Positions 34,395 to 42,349 of a DNA stretch of 54,063 nucleotides are shown one piece after another. Both the position numbers and the translations under genes were made by a program. Below the pieces are notes generated by a model that saw only the letters and a program-made list of their open reading frames with translations, made no database searches and had not been told where the DNA came from. Source of the stretch: JACRLW01 sp050181465 (GTDB lineage Bacteria; Planctomycetota; UBA1135; UBA2386); contig JBFXDD010000030.1 in assembly GCA_050181465.1 (NCBI GenBank), positions 1-54,063 of the forward strand, written 5' to 3'. How positions within the stretch are numbered: the first letter of the stretch is position 1; each line of letters opens with the position of its first letter.

Positions 34395-34819
34395 GTCCGT
34401 GAGGGGTGATGGCTCGTCTGCGCGTTCATCTCCGCGCGCCGTCGAGCAACCTCGGCCGAGGTGCCGTAGGACTTCAGTCGGTTGTAGAGGGTCTTCGTGT
34501 CGATCCCGAGGATCTTGGCAGCACGCGTCTTGTTGCCGCCGGTGGAAGCGAGCACGCGCAGGATATGCCGCTTCTCGACCTCGGCGAGGGGCGTCCGGAG
34601 TAGCTCGCCCGTCGTGTCGCTCTCTGCGCACAGCTTGCGGATGGCGGACGAGTCCTCGACGAGGACATAGTCGTAGTGACCGGTCTCCAGCTTCGAGCGC
34701 AGTTCATCGACCGTCTCACAGGCCGATTGCAAACAACCCCAGTCGTTGGTCTTCGACATGAGGAGGGCAGCACGAGGGTCGCGGGGGGAGTAGATGAGCA
34801 GTCGCTTTCCGATAGGCAT
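34391..34819 (-). CDS. Orphan Fis-type regulator with short receiver-like N-terminus
   Basis: 142 residues. The C-terminal part PLAEVEKRHILRVLASTGGNKTRAAKILGIDTKTLYNRLKSYG (about 77-119) is the Fis-type helix-turn-helix that ends NtrC-class regulators. The first 60 residues (KRLLIYSPRDP ... HYDYVLVEDSS) look like a truncated response-regulator receiver domain, but the acidic pocket pair is missing. There is no AAA+ domain. So it could bind DNA without activating sigma-54. The stop TAG lies within repeat copy B. Probably a transcription regulator; partner unknown. Confidence 0.75.
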   Translation of the reverse strand: MPIGKRLLIYSPRDPRAALLMSKTNDWGCLQSACETVDELRSKLETGHYDYVLVEDSSAIRKLCAESDTTGELLRTPLAEVEKRHILRVLASTGGNKTRAAKILGIDTKTLYNRLKSYGTSAEVARRRAEMNAQTSHHPSRT

Positions 34820-34935
34820 CGGCGTCTCCGGGGTGGGCGGGCTACGACGGGGGCTGGCCGCGGTGGCGGTCCGGCGAGGGATCTGAGAGCCGGGCCCGCA
34901 CTACGGAGAAGACGACAGAAAGCTTGGAATCAGTC

Positions 34936-34947
34936 GGAATTAATTCC
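34936..34947. promoter_or_regulatory. AT-rich perfect palindrome upstream of the Fis-type gene
   Basis: GGAATTAATTCC is a perfect 12-base palindrome about 120 bases before the Fis-type gene start. It is AT-rich in otherwise GC-rich DNA, so it is a possible operator or part of a promoter. Single instance; no second copy was noticed. Confidence 0.25.
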
Positions 34948-35025
34948 CCAGAGTGGGTGCGGACTCCCATCCGGGACGGCGCCGGTACCGATCACCGCAC
35001 CACAGCTCGCGGAAGAACGCCCGAG

Positions 35026-35943
35026 TTACCTCTCGTCCGGGCTGAGTCGACCGCGGGCGATCGACAGCCAGCCGCGGCCCAGTCTCGCTCGAACCAGCGG
35101 CCCCCCATCGCGAATCCGGCCGCGGCAGACATGCCCCTGGCCGTCGGGGGTCACTTCGAGGCCGAAGCCCTCGCGGATCGACACCTTCCCCGCCGGGCCG
35201 GTCATCACCTGGGCATCGACCTCGCAGCTCGCGTCGCGCGGGAGGAAGAGCTGGATCGAGTCCCCGTGGGTCGAAACGTCCACCCCCTCCGGACCGAGTT
35301 CGAGGATCCGCGCCCAGACCGCACCGCCGCTGGTCTTCGGCCGGTCAGGCTCGCCGCTGACGGCCTTCACGCCGCCGCGATGGTCCAGCACGAACACCTT
35401 ACCGTTGCCGGTGAGGACGTCGGCGAACCCGCTGGACCGGGCCACCGTGATCTCGCCGCGCTGGGTGTGCAAACGGACCGGCGCCCGACGATCGTGCACC
35501 GCCAGGTTGCCGCCGCCGTTGTCGATCTCCAGCGCGACTTCGGCCGGCAGCCTCGCGACGCAGCGGACCTCGACCGAGGCCTCCTTCCCCACGAGGTCGT
35601 CTGGCAGCCGCGGCACCTCCAGACGGTATTCCCCGGGGCGGTCGGTTGCGGTCAGACGGAATTCGATTGGGATCGCCGCCAGGCGCTCTAACACCGCCGG
35701 GTCGGCGGCGCTCCAGCGCAGGCGGCCGTCCACCACCGTGAACTCCCGCTCGGCCTGCGAGCTGATGCGCAGTTCGCCGGCCGCGAGCTCGACGTGGATC
35801 TTGGTGAGATCCGGCGGCAGCGGCACGGCGGCCCGGAAGGCGAGTTCGGCCGTCTGCCCGCAGGCCGTCAAGGGCAGGGCGAACAGGAGGATGAGGCCAA
35901 AACGCCGCCGGCGCTGGGCAAGTCGCGAGAGGGGACGCGTCAC
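35026..35943 (-). CDS. Lipoprotein with DUF4097-like beta-helix
   Basis: 305 residues from GTG 35943. The N-terminus has RRRRFGLILLFALPLTACG, a lipobox with Cys about residue 27. The mature protein has repeating short strands (ALEIDNGGGNLAVHDRRAPVRLHTQRGEITVARSSGFADVLTGNGKVFVLDHRG), where each turn carries G-x-[IV]-x-V steps, like DUF4097-type putative adhesin beta-helices. Its start is divergent from the gene at 36139 across 195 bases. The DUF4097 call is from pattern; ligand unknown. A longer frame upstream of 35943 extends into the intergenic region. Confidence 0.6.
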   Translation of the reverse strand: MTRPLSRLAQRRRRFGLILLFALPLTACGQTAELAFRAAVPLPPDLTKIHVELAAGELRISSQAEREFTVVDGRLRWSAADPAVLERLAAIPIEFRLTATDRPGEYRLEVPRLPDDLVGKEASVEVRCVARLPAEVALEIDNGGGNLAVHDRRAPVRLHTQRGEITVARSSGFADVLTGNGKVFVLDHRGGVKAVSGEPDRPKTSGGAVWARILELGPEGVDVSTHGDSIQLFLPRDASCEVDAQVMTGPAGKVSIREGFGLEVTPDGQGHVCRGRIRDGGPLVRARLGRGWLSIARGRLSPDER

Positions 35944-36138
35944 GGGGTGGGCTTGGGACGGAAGTCGGTGGCGGCCAAGATAGCCCGAGCTTCGGCAGTC
36001 CCCGATCGCCACTGGCAATTCTCCGTGGCCCACAACGGGAGGCGGCTGGAGTTCGCGCCGGTCGGACTCGTCCTACGGCCCGGCCATCCTGGCCTCGACT
36101 CGCCCCGACTCGGGAGCCGACACCTCATCGATCCAGAC

Positions 36139-37029
36139 ATGAAGAACCTGTTCGCCGCGACCACCCTCGCCTTCGCCGTAGTGTCCCCGCTCGCCGTCGC
36201 TCAAGAGAAGGCCGGCCTCGATCCGGCCCTCCGCGACGAGATTCGCGACATCGTTCGCCAGGAGGTGCGGGACGCCCTGCGCGATGCGCTGGGCAAGGGG
36301 CCGAGCGCTCCGCGGGCCATCAAGTTCGACGACGTGACCGCCCAGGCACACAAGGACGCGAGCGAGGCCCTGGCGAAGGTCACGGGCAAGCTCGCCAAGA
36401 TGAAGGACAAGCTCGGGGGAACCGTGACGCAGTTCGGCGGCACCGAAGGCTCGCCCTTCGTCTGGCACGGCACCTCGGACGGCGACGGCGAGGGCGTGTG
36501 GATGATGCCGGGCGCGACCGGCAACGGCGGTGGTCACGTGATGTGGAAGGCGGAGTCCTCAGACGGCGGCGATCACCAGGTCACCGTGACCATTAACGGC
36601 AAGCCGATGAAGCTCGACCTGAAGAAGGCCGGCGGAGTCATCAAGCTCAGCGACGTGGTCACGGAGATGCACGGACTGGGCGGCGGTCCAGCAAAGGGGA
36701 AAGCCAAGAAGGCAAAGGCCGTCGCGGTGCGAGTGCACAGCGACGGTGGTGAAACCACCGTTGAGGAACACGACGAGGAATGCGAGACCGACAGCGAGTG
36801 CTGCGAGGAGTGCGAGACGGAGTGCTGCGAAGAAGCCGAAGTCGTTGAGATCGGCGGCAAGAACATCGAGCAGCTTCTCGAGTCGCTCAAGGTGAAGGTC
36901 GATAGCGGAGCCGTCGTGGTGCAGCCGGGCAAGGATGGCGCAGAGCCGAAGATCTACCGGTTCGAGACCAAGGCTGCGGAAACCAAGCCCGCGACGACCA
37001 AAGCCGTCAAGATCAAGAAAGTCGACTGA
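36139..37029 (+). CDS. Exported Cys/Glu-rich protein upstream of an ECF sigma gene
   Basis: 296 residues with a clear signal peptide (MKNLFAATTLAFAVVSPLAVAQEK). The mature N-terminus is helical (DEIRDIVRQEVRDALRDAL). Around residues 210-235 lies an acidic cysteine cluster: eight Cys within about 20 residues, arranged as C-x5-CC-x2-C-x3-CC among Glu residues, which could bind metal or form disulfides. The C-terminus is Lys/Thr/Ala rich. The protein is not recognised. It lies 21 bases before the sigma gene in the same direction, and opposite to the DUF4097-like lipoprotein. It may be an envelope target or sensor for the sigma factor (inference). Confidence 0.6.
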   Translation: MKNLFAATTLAFAVVSPLAVAQEKAGLDPALRDEIRDIVRQEVRDALRDALGKGPSAPRAIKFDDVTAQAHKDASEALAKVTGKLAKMKDKLGGTVTQFGGTEGSPFVWHGTSDGDGEGVWMMPGATGNGGGHVMWKAESSDGGDHQVTVTINGKPMKLDLKKAGGVIKLSDVVTEMHGLGGGPAKGKAKKAKAVAVRVHSDGGETTVEEHDEECETDSECCEECETECCEEAEVVEIGGKNIEQLLESLKVKVDSGAVVVQPGKDGAEPKIYRFETKAAETKPATTKAVKIKKVD

Positions 37030-37050
37030 CTCGAAGCGGAGACGAACTCG

Positions 37051-37608
37051 ATGCGCACCGGCACGATGCCCACACCCGATTCCGCTGCGATGGCCGCGTT
37101 CCATCGCGCGGTCGCCGAGCACTCGGATGCGCTCAAGACCTTCGCCACGCGGATGCTGGGCGACTCGCTTGGCGCGGAAGACGTCGCGCAGGATGCATTC
37201 CTCGCGCTCTACCGCCATCTCGAGCAGGTGCCGGCGTCTGCGTTTCGACCATGGTTGTTCCGCGTCGCGCGCAACCTGTGCCTCGATCAACTCCGGCGAC
37301 GCAAGTTCAAGCTACGGTTGTTCCGTGACGTGGAACGTGACGACGACAACCCACTGACCCCGGTCGACCACCGCGCCGACCGACCCGACGAGATCGCGGA
37401 GATGCGCGAATCCGAAGCGCAGATCGAAGCCGCGATCGCCCAGATCCCCCAACGATTCCGCGAAGTGTTCCTGCTCTGTGAGATTCAGGGCCTCAGCTAC
37501 GAGGACGCATCCGCGATCCTCGGTTGCCCGGTGAAGACGATTTCGACCCGACTGTTCCGCGCTCGTCAGCGCTTCCGTGAAGCACTTGGTGACGAGGTGA
37601 AGGTATGA
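37051..37608 (+). CDS. ECF-type RNA polymerase sigma factor
   Basis: 185 residues. Region 2 is seen in ALKTFATRMLGDSLGAEDVAQDAFLALYRHLEQVP and FRPWLFRVARNLCLDQLRRRKF (about 30-90). Region 4 is seen in IAQIPQRFREVFLLCEIQGLSYEDASAILGCPVKTISTRLFRARQRFREAL. There is no region 1 or 3, as in ECF sigma factors. GGAGA lies about 10 bases before the ATG. The stop overlaps the anti-sigma start (ATGA), so the pair is translationally coupled, the normal layout for an anti-sigma system. Confidence 0.9.
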   Translation: MRTGTMPTPDSAAMAAFHRAVAEHSDALKTFATRMLGDSLGAEDVAQDAFLALYRHLEQVPASAFRPWLFRVARNLCLDQLRRRKFKLRLFRDVERDDDNPLTPVDHRADRPDEIAEMRESEAQIEAAIAQIPQRFREVFLLCEIQGLSYEDASAILGCPVKTISTRLFRARQRFREALGDEVKV

Positions 37609-38747
37609 GTGCCATGGACCGCAAGCGCTTGGAGCAAGAACTATCCCTCTACCTGGATGGCCGCCTGCCGACCGGGCGCCGCGAGCGCCTTCTCGAACAC
37701 GTCAGCGAAGACCTCGAAGCGGCACGGCTGCTGACCGCCATGCGTGCGGCATCCGACGCCGCCCGATCCCTGACTCCCGAACGCGTCGGACCGGACTTCA
37801 CCCGCGACCTCTGGGAACGAATCCGTTCCGGCGAAGGAACTCCGGAAGCCGTCTTCCGCGAACCGATCGCACCGCTGACCAAGCTGCGCTACCTCCTGTC
37901 CGGAGCCGCCGCCGCCGCCGCGTGCCTCGTCGCGCTGTCGTGGTTGTCTCGCGAGGTCCCGCCGACCCAAGGGTCAAACGAGCAAGCAATCGTGGCCAAG
38001 TCCGCTCCGACGGAGCCGGCTTCGACGTTGCCCCTGAAGGATCCGATGGCATCGATGATGGTCGCGAGCGCGGACCCGACGGTCCCGACAACCCGCGAGC
38101 GATCGCCCGATGCCGAGCGATCCCGCCGCGGCACGCCGCTGCATGCCCGCGGCAGCAACTTCGATGCGCAAGCCCCGGAAGTCCTGATGCCGCTCGATGC
38201 TTATTCGGTGGCCAAGGCGGGTGTCACCGAGTGTGTCGGCGCGATCGCAGACCTCAAGCGCGAGTTGCCGACGATCGCGACCTCCCTCACACGAGGCACC
38301 GACGTCCAGACGATCGCCGGCTCTCTCGAGCCCGCGGTCGAGCGTGCCCGCGAATCGATTCAGGTCGTGCGCTGGTTGCAACGCGAGCAGGTCGTCAACG
38401 TTCGGCCGAAGTTCGACGCCAATCTGATGCTCGTCGAGCAGATTCTCGCTCGACTGGAGCAGACCTCCGAGGATCACGACGTCAACTTCCTGAAGTTCGC
38501 GGCCGAGAGCCTCGGCAAGCTGGAACTCGAAGAGAGCGGTCAGGCGGTCGAAGTTGTTTGCTGTGGGGATTCGCGCGAGTTCCGCGTCCGCTTCCGCGAT
38601 CACTTCGCCAGCCGACCGGAGAGCCTGCGATGGTTCCGCATGGAGGCGATCGGCGGCTCGACACACGGCTTCCGCCTGGTCACGCCGGGAACGGCGCAGG
38701 ATCCGTTCGACGGCGCGGTGTTGCGCATTCAGGTCACCGACCGCTGA
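37605..38747 (+). CDS. Putative membrane-anchored anti-sigma factor
   Basis: 380 residues. The N-terminal part (LEQELSLYLDGRLPTGRRERLLEHVSEDLEAARLL) is a short helical cytoplasmic domain like anti-sigma domains, but without the zinc-finger Cys/His pattern. One membrane span follows (about residues 95-113, YLLSGAAAAAACLVALSWL). The periplasmic part has a Ser/Pro/Thr-rich linker, then a folded domain. Coupling to the ECF sigma gene (ATGA overlap) is the main reason for the call. It ends converging with the rhomboid gene; the two 3' ends overlap by 14 bases. Rhomboid cleavage of anti-sigma factors is known elsewhere but is only a possibility here. Confidence 0.65.
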   Translation: MSAMDRKRLEQELSLYLDGRLPTGRRERLLEHVSEDLEAARLLTAMRAASDAARSLTPERVGPDFTRDLWERIRSGEGTPEAVFREPIAPLTKLRYLLSGAAAAAACLVALSWLSREVPPTQGSNEQAIVAKSAPTEPASTLPLKDPMASMMVASADPTVPTTRERSPDAERSRRGTPLHARGSNFDAQAPEVLMPLDAYSVAKAGVTECVGAIADLKRELPTIATSLTRGTDVQTIAGSLEPAVERARESIQVVRWLQREQVVNVRPKFDANLMLVEQILARLEQTSEDHDVNFLKFAAESLGKLELEESGQAVEVVCCGDSREFRVRFRDHFASRPESLRWFRMEAIGGSTHGFRLVTPGTAQDPFDGAVLRIQVTDR

Positions 38748-39462
38748 CGCGGCGAACCCGCTCGAGCGCGAAGTCGTCGCGATCGCGCCGCATCAGCGGA
38801 CGCCCGAGTGCTGCGCCGACGACGAAGCCGCCGGCATGTGCCCACCACGCGACGCCGCCGCCGCCGGCGTCGAACAGGGCGCCCTGCACGATCTGGAATC
38901 CGAACCAGATCAACAGGAACACGAAGGCCGGCCAGACCATCGTCGTGAAGATGTAGCCGAGCGGAATGAGAGTCAGCACCTCGGCCTTGGGGAACATCAC
39001 GAGATAGGCGCCGAGGACGCCGCTCACGGCACCCGACGCGCCGATCATCGGCATGCTGAAGCTCGGATCGGCGAGGATCTGCGCCACCAGCGCCACGAAG
39101 CCCGACAGGAAGTACAGCATCGCGAACCGCAGACGACCCAGTCGGTCCTCGACGTTGTCGCCGAAGACCCACAAGAACCACATGTTGCCGGCGAAGTGCA
39201 TGAAGCCGGCGTGGAGCCACATGTGGGACAGCGCGCGGAATACCTTGCGGCCGTCGTCGGGAACCGGCGGGATCGTGTGCACGCCGTCGGTGAAGATCGC
39301 CGGATCACTGCCGGAGTAGTGGTAGGCGACCGCGCCGAAGTCGCGTGCGAACCCCTCTGGATCGGCCATCGAACGCAGGAAGATCAACCCGTTGAGAGCG
39401 ACGATTCCGATCGTGACCACCGGCGTGGAGCGGACCGGGTTCGCATCGCGCAGTGGGATCAT
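38734..39462 (-). CDS. Rhomboid-family intramembrane serine protease
   Basis: 242 residues with six or seven membrane spans. The catalytic Ser143 sits in GASGAVSGVLGAY and the His209 in AWWAHAGGF. The HMWLHAGFMHFAGNMWFLWVFGDNVED segment (80-106) is the conserved loop and helix 2 with the Asn93 that lines the active site. Start ATG 39462 gives the normal N-terminus; a longer frame upstream would overlap the esterase gene and has no conserved residues. It cleaves membrane proteins in the plane of the membrane; substrate unknown. Confidence 0.9.
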   Translation of the reverse strand: MIPLRDANPVRSTPVVTIGIVALNGLIFLRSMADPEGFARDFGAVAYHYSGSDPAIFTDGVHTIPPVPDDGRKVFRALSHMWLHAGFMHFAGNMWFLWVFGDNVEDRLGRLRFAMLYFLSGFVALVAQILADPSFSMPMIGASGAVSGVLGAYLVMFPKAEVLTLIPLGYIFTTMVWPAFVFLLIWFGFQIVQGALFDAGGGGVAWWAHAGGFVVGAALGRPLMRRDRDDFALERVRRVSGR

Positions 39463-39520
39463 GCTGGTGGAATCATGTTCGCGGGATCGTGGCCATAGGA
39501 GCGAGGGATGGCAACATCGA

Positions 39521-42202
39521 TCAGCGGCCGGTCGAGAGCAAGCGACCGACATCGCCCACGCTGAGCGGATCCATCGCGCGGTGGATGCGCTCCGGAACAC
39601 TCGAAACGACGTGCGCCCACAACTCGCTCCGGGTCCCGCCGCCGATCACCAGCCGCTTCGCCGCCGAAGCGAAGGCCGCGTCGGCCAGGTCGGCGTGCAG
39701 CAGGATGCGGGCGAGCCGCGGTCGTCGATCGCCTTCGATCCAGTCTTCACCCAGGTCAGGCAGGATCAGTCGATCGATCGGCGAATGCAGCGCCGAGGCA
39801 AGGAGCGCACTCGCGCCCAACCAATCGTCGGCGACGACTTCGATCGAGGCCGAAGGGGCAATCCGCGGCAGGAAGTCGAGCATGATGCGAACGTCGTGCA
39901 CTTGCACCTGGCCCTCGTCGCGGCCGAAGAAGCGGCCGTGCAAGTCTCGCCAATTCCTACCGACGTCCAGTTCTCCGCAGTAGCGAAGGTCAACCAGCAC
40001 GACGACAGCACCTGAGTCGACGAGCTGCTCGATCCACTCCCGATGCCGCACTCGAGCAAAGGCCTTGCCACGTGGATGGAGCAACAGAACGATGCGAGAC
40101 GCTGCCGCGACCCGATCGCCGATGACTACGACCGGCAAGTGGATGCCGTGCTCGGTCGGCACTCGCCAACGCGCGAGTCGTCGCCTCGGATCCGAGTCGA
40201 CCATGACCGGTTCGAGCATGCCGTCGCCATCCTGCTGCACGTGGAACAGGCTGTGAAGACGGTGACGAATCGTGTCCACGAAGTCCGCGTCGGCGAGTTG
40301 CTCGCTACTTGGCTCGGGCCGAGTGAGACGATCGAGGAACTCACGCCGAATGGCCTCGCGATCGGCGACCACATCTTTGCGATCGAGGCCGCGCATCGTG
40401 GCCAACGGCATTGCGACCGGCGGCTCGGCTTCGAAGTCGACGGTCGACGACTCGGCGCCGCGAAGATGTCGCTCGAAGAACGCGTACATCGCGTTCCGCA
40501 TGTCGCGATCGTAGGTGTGTCCTTTGTTCCACCGACGAAGCTCCACCGCATCGGCCACCCCAAGCCGCTCGTACGTCGCTCGCACTTCCGGGAAGCCGAA
40601 CTGATGAAACGCGTGCGTCCAATCACCGCTGACCGTCAGGAACAACTGTGGGTTCGGCGCAAACGCCGCTGCCATGTGCGGCATGTCGACCGCGAACGCC
40701 AGGAACGGCGTGTGATTGCAGTGGCAGTGTGGTGACGTCGCTTGGGTGATTTCGCCGAAGTGACACGCCATCACCGCCGGTACCGCCGCGGCCAACCCGC
40801 TGTCCAGGGCGGTCAAGTAGTACGTCTGCTGTCCACCACCCGACGCCCCCGTGCAGCCGATTCGGTCCGGATCGACCTCTGGCAACTCGCGAAGCAGCTC
40901 GAGTCCTCGCAGATTGTTCCAGGTCATCACCGAGAGCGATGACAAGCCGATGCGCGGATCCTCGAAGTGGATCGAGTCGACCGCGAGCACGACGTAGCCA
41001 AGGCGCGCGAGTCCGATGCAGCGGAACTGCACCACGTCCTCGATCGCGCCATGGCGCCAATGCCCGTGCGGGCACAGCACCGCAGGACGCGACCGCGGCG
41101 CCGCATCGCCGTTGTGGCGATACAGCCAGCCACTGGCCCAATAGCCGCGGAAGCTCTGCCAATACACACGCTCGACGGACCACTGCGCCGTCGCATGCCG
41201 AGCTCCGAACCTGACTTCGAGGGGCAGGTCCGGCTGGAATTCGCGGAAGGCCGTCGACGTCCGCAGACTCGGATCCGACAGCGGCGTCCCTGCACCTTCA
41301 TTCCCTTTGCTGGAGTACGGCGGCGGCCAGAGTCCGAGCGCATCTTGAACCAGAGCGCGCGTGCGTCGGCTCTCTTCGGTGATGCGCTCGACCTCGCGAC
41401 TGTCAGGGACGCGCGGCGCGCGCAGACGATCGTTCCATGCGATCAGCGCTCGCTCGGCCTCGCCCGATTCCAGAACGTGCAACGCCGCAAGCTCCGCGCG
41501 CTGTCGAGCGATCTCGGCAGGGATCGTTCCGTGCATCGCGATCGCCGCCAACTCGCCGTGGAGCGGCTGGCGCACACCAGGATCCAGATTCTCACCCAAC
41601 CGCAGCGACGGAGCTGCAGATCCGCTGAAGCTGGCCGTGGTCGCGATCTCCGCCTCGATCGTCCCGTCGACCGCGAGAATGAGCGAGCGTCGCGTCGCGT
41701 CGTAGACGCCGATCACTTCGTGCCATCGCCCGTCATCGATACGCGTCACGGACTCCGCTCGGTCTCTGGACCAGTTCCAGGCTTCGAAGGCGATCGTTCC
41801 GGGACTGCGACCGATCACGAAGCTGTAATGGACGGCGGAACCCTCGCGACACATCAATGCGGTCGCGAAACCCGGGCTCGTGGTTCGCACCCGCATACGG
41901 AGAGCGAAAGTACCACCATCACGGACGCCCAATCGAGCATCGGGACCGAAGGTGAGATGATCGCCGTGATCGTGGAATCGCAGGGCGGCCGACTCGCCAT
42001 CGATGGAAATCCTCCCGGCTGCAGATCCTGGGATCACTTCGCGGCCTATCCCGCCGAGAACCGCTCGCGCAGGCTCTCCGCCGATATCGATGCGCCACGA
42101 CTCCGTCGCAACGGATTCCTGCGCCGGGACTCGCGCGAGCGCCACATGGACGAGTGCGATTGCGAACATCCAAACATCGGTGCGAGCGCGGCGAGGAGTC
42201 AT
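39521..42202 (-). CDS. Exported LamG-like and alpha/beta-hydrolase esterase
   Basis: 893 residues from ATG 42202, which has a signal-type N-terminus (MFAIALVHVALARVPAQE). Residues about 60-225 are a LamG/concanavalin-like sandwich (LRFHDHGDHLTFGPDARL ... WHEVIGVYDATRRSLILAVDGTIEAEI). The hydrolase part follows: the oxyanion HGHWRHG near 379, nucleophile Ser454 in TGASGGG, acid probably Asp527 in SGDWT, and His562 in KGHTYD. A second alpha/beta region from about residue 680 has another HPRGKAF. It resembles acetyl-xylan or glucuronoyl esterases. The open frame extends to 44002 upstream, but that part is antisense to the lamin-tail gene. Confidence 0.75.
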   Translation of the reverse strand: MTPRRARTDVWMFAIALVHVALARVPAQESVATESWRIDIGGEPARAVLGGIGREVIPGSAAGRISIDGESAALRFHDHGDHLTFGPDARLGVRDGGTFALRMRVRTTSPGFATALMCREGSAVHYSFVIGRSPGTIAFEAWNWSRDRAESVTRIDDGRWHEVIGVYDATRRSLILAVDGTIEAEIATTASFSGSAAPSLRLGENLDPGVRQPLHGELAAIAMHGTIPAEIARQRAELAALHVLESGEAERALIAWNDRLRAPRVPDSREVERITEESRRTRALVQDALGLWPPPYSSKGNEGAGTPLSDPSLRTSTAFREFQPDLPLEVRFGARHATAQWSVERVYWQSFRGYWASGWLYRHNGDAAPRSRPAVLCPHGHWRHGAIEDVVQFRCIGLARLGYVVLAVDSIHFEDPRIGLSSLSVMTWNNLRGLELLRELPEVDPDRIGCTGASGGGQQTYYLTALDSGLAAAVPAVMACHFGEITQATSPHCHCNHTPFLAFAVDMPHMAAAFAPNPQLFLTVSGDWTHAFHQFGFPEVRATYERLGVADAVELRRWNKGHTYDRDMRNAMYAFFERHLRGAESSTVDFEAEPPVAMPLATMRGLDRKDVVADREAIRREFLDRLTRPEPSSEQLADADFVDTIRHRLHSLFHVQQDGDGMLEPVMVDSDPRRRLARWRVPTEHGIHLPVVVIGDRVAAASRIVLLLHPRGKAFARVRHREWIEQLVDSGAVVVLVDLRYCGELDVGRNWRDLHGRFFGRDEGQVQVHDVRIMLDFLPRIAPSASIEVVADDWLGASALLASALHSPIDRLILPDLGEDWIEGDRRPRLARILLHADLADAAFASAAKRLVIGGGTRSELWAHVVSSVPERIHRAMDPLSVGDVGRLLSTGR

Positions 42203-42264
42203 GCGCTGAATCGTAAGCGAGACAGAGTGCTCGACTCGAATTCGTGCATCGAACCCCACCCGCG

Positions 42265-42292
42265 TTGACAGTCCCCCGAGCCAATCTAAGCT
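42265..42292 (+). promoter_or_regulatory. Candidate promoter of the lamin-tail protein gene
   Basis: A perfect TTGACA (42265-42270) and TAAGCT (42287-42292) with a 16-base spacer, about 58 bases before the ATG 42350. It lies in the 147-base divergent region. Prediction from pattern only. Confidence 0.4.
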
Positions 42293-42349
42293 CAGGGCTC
42301 CTCGAGACTGGAATCGTTCAGGCTCCTCCCTCACCTCAGCAGAGAACCC

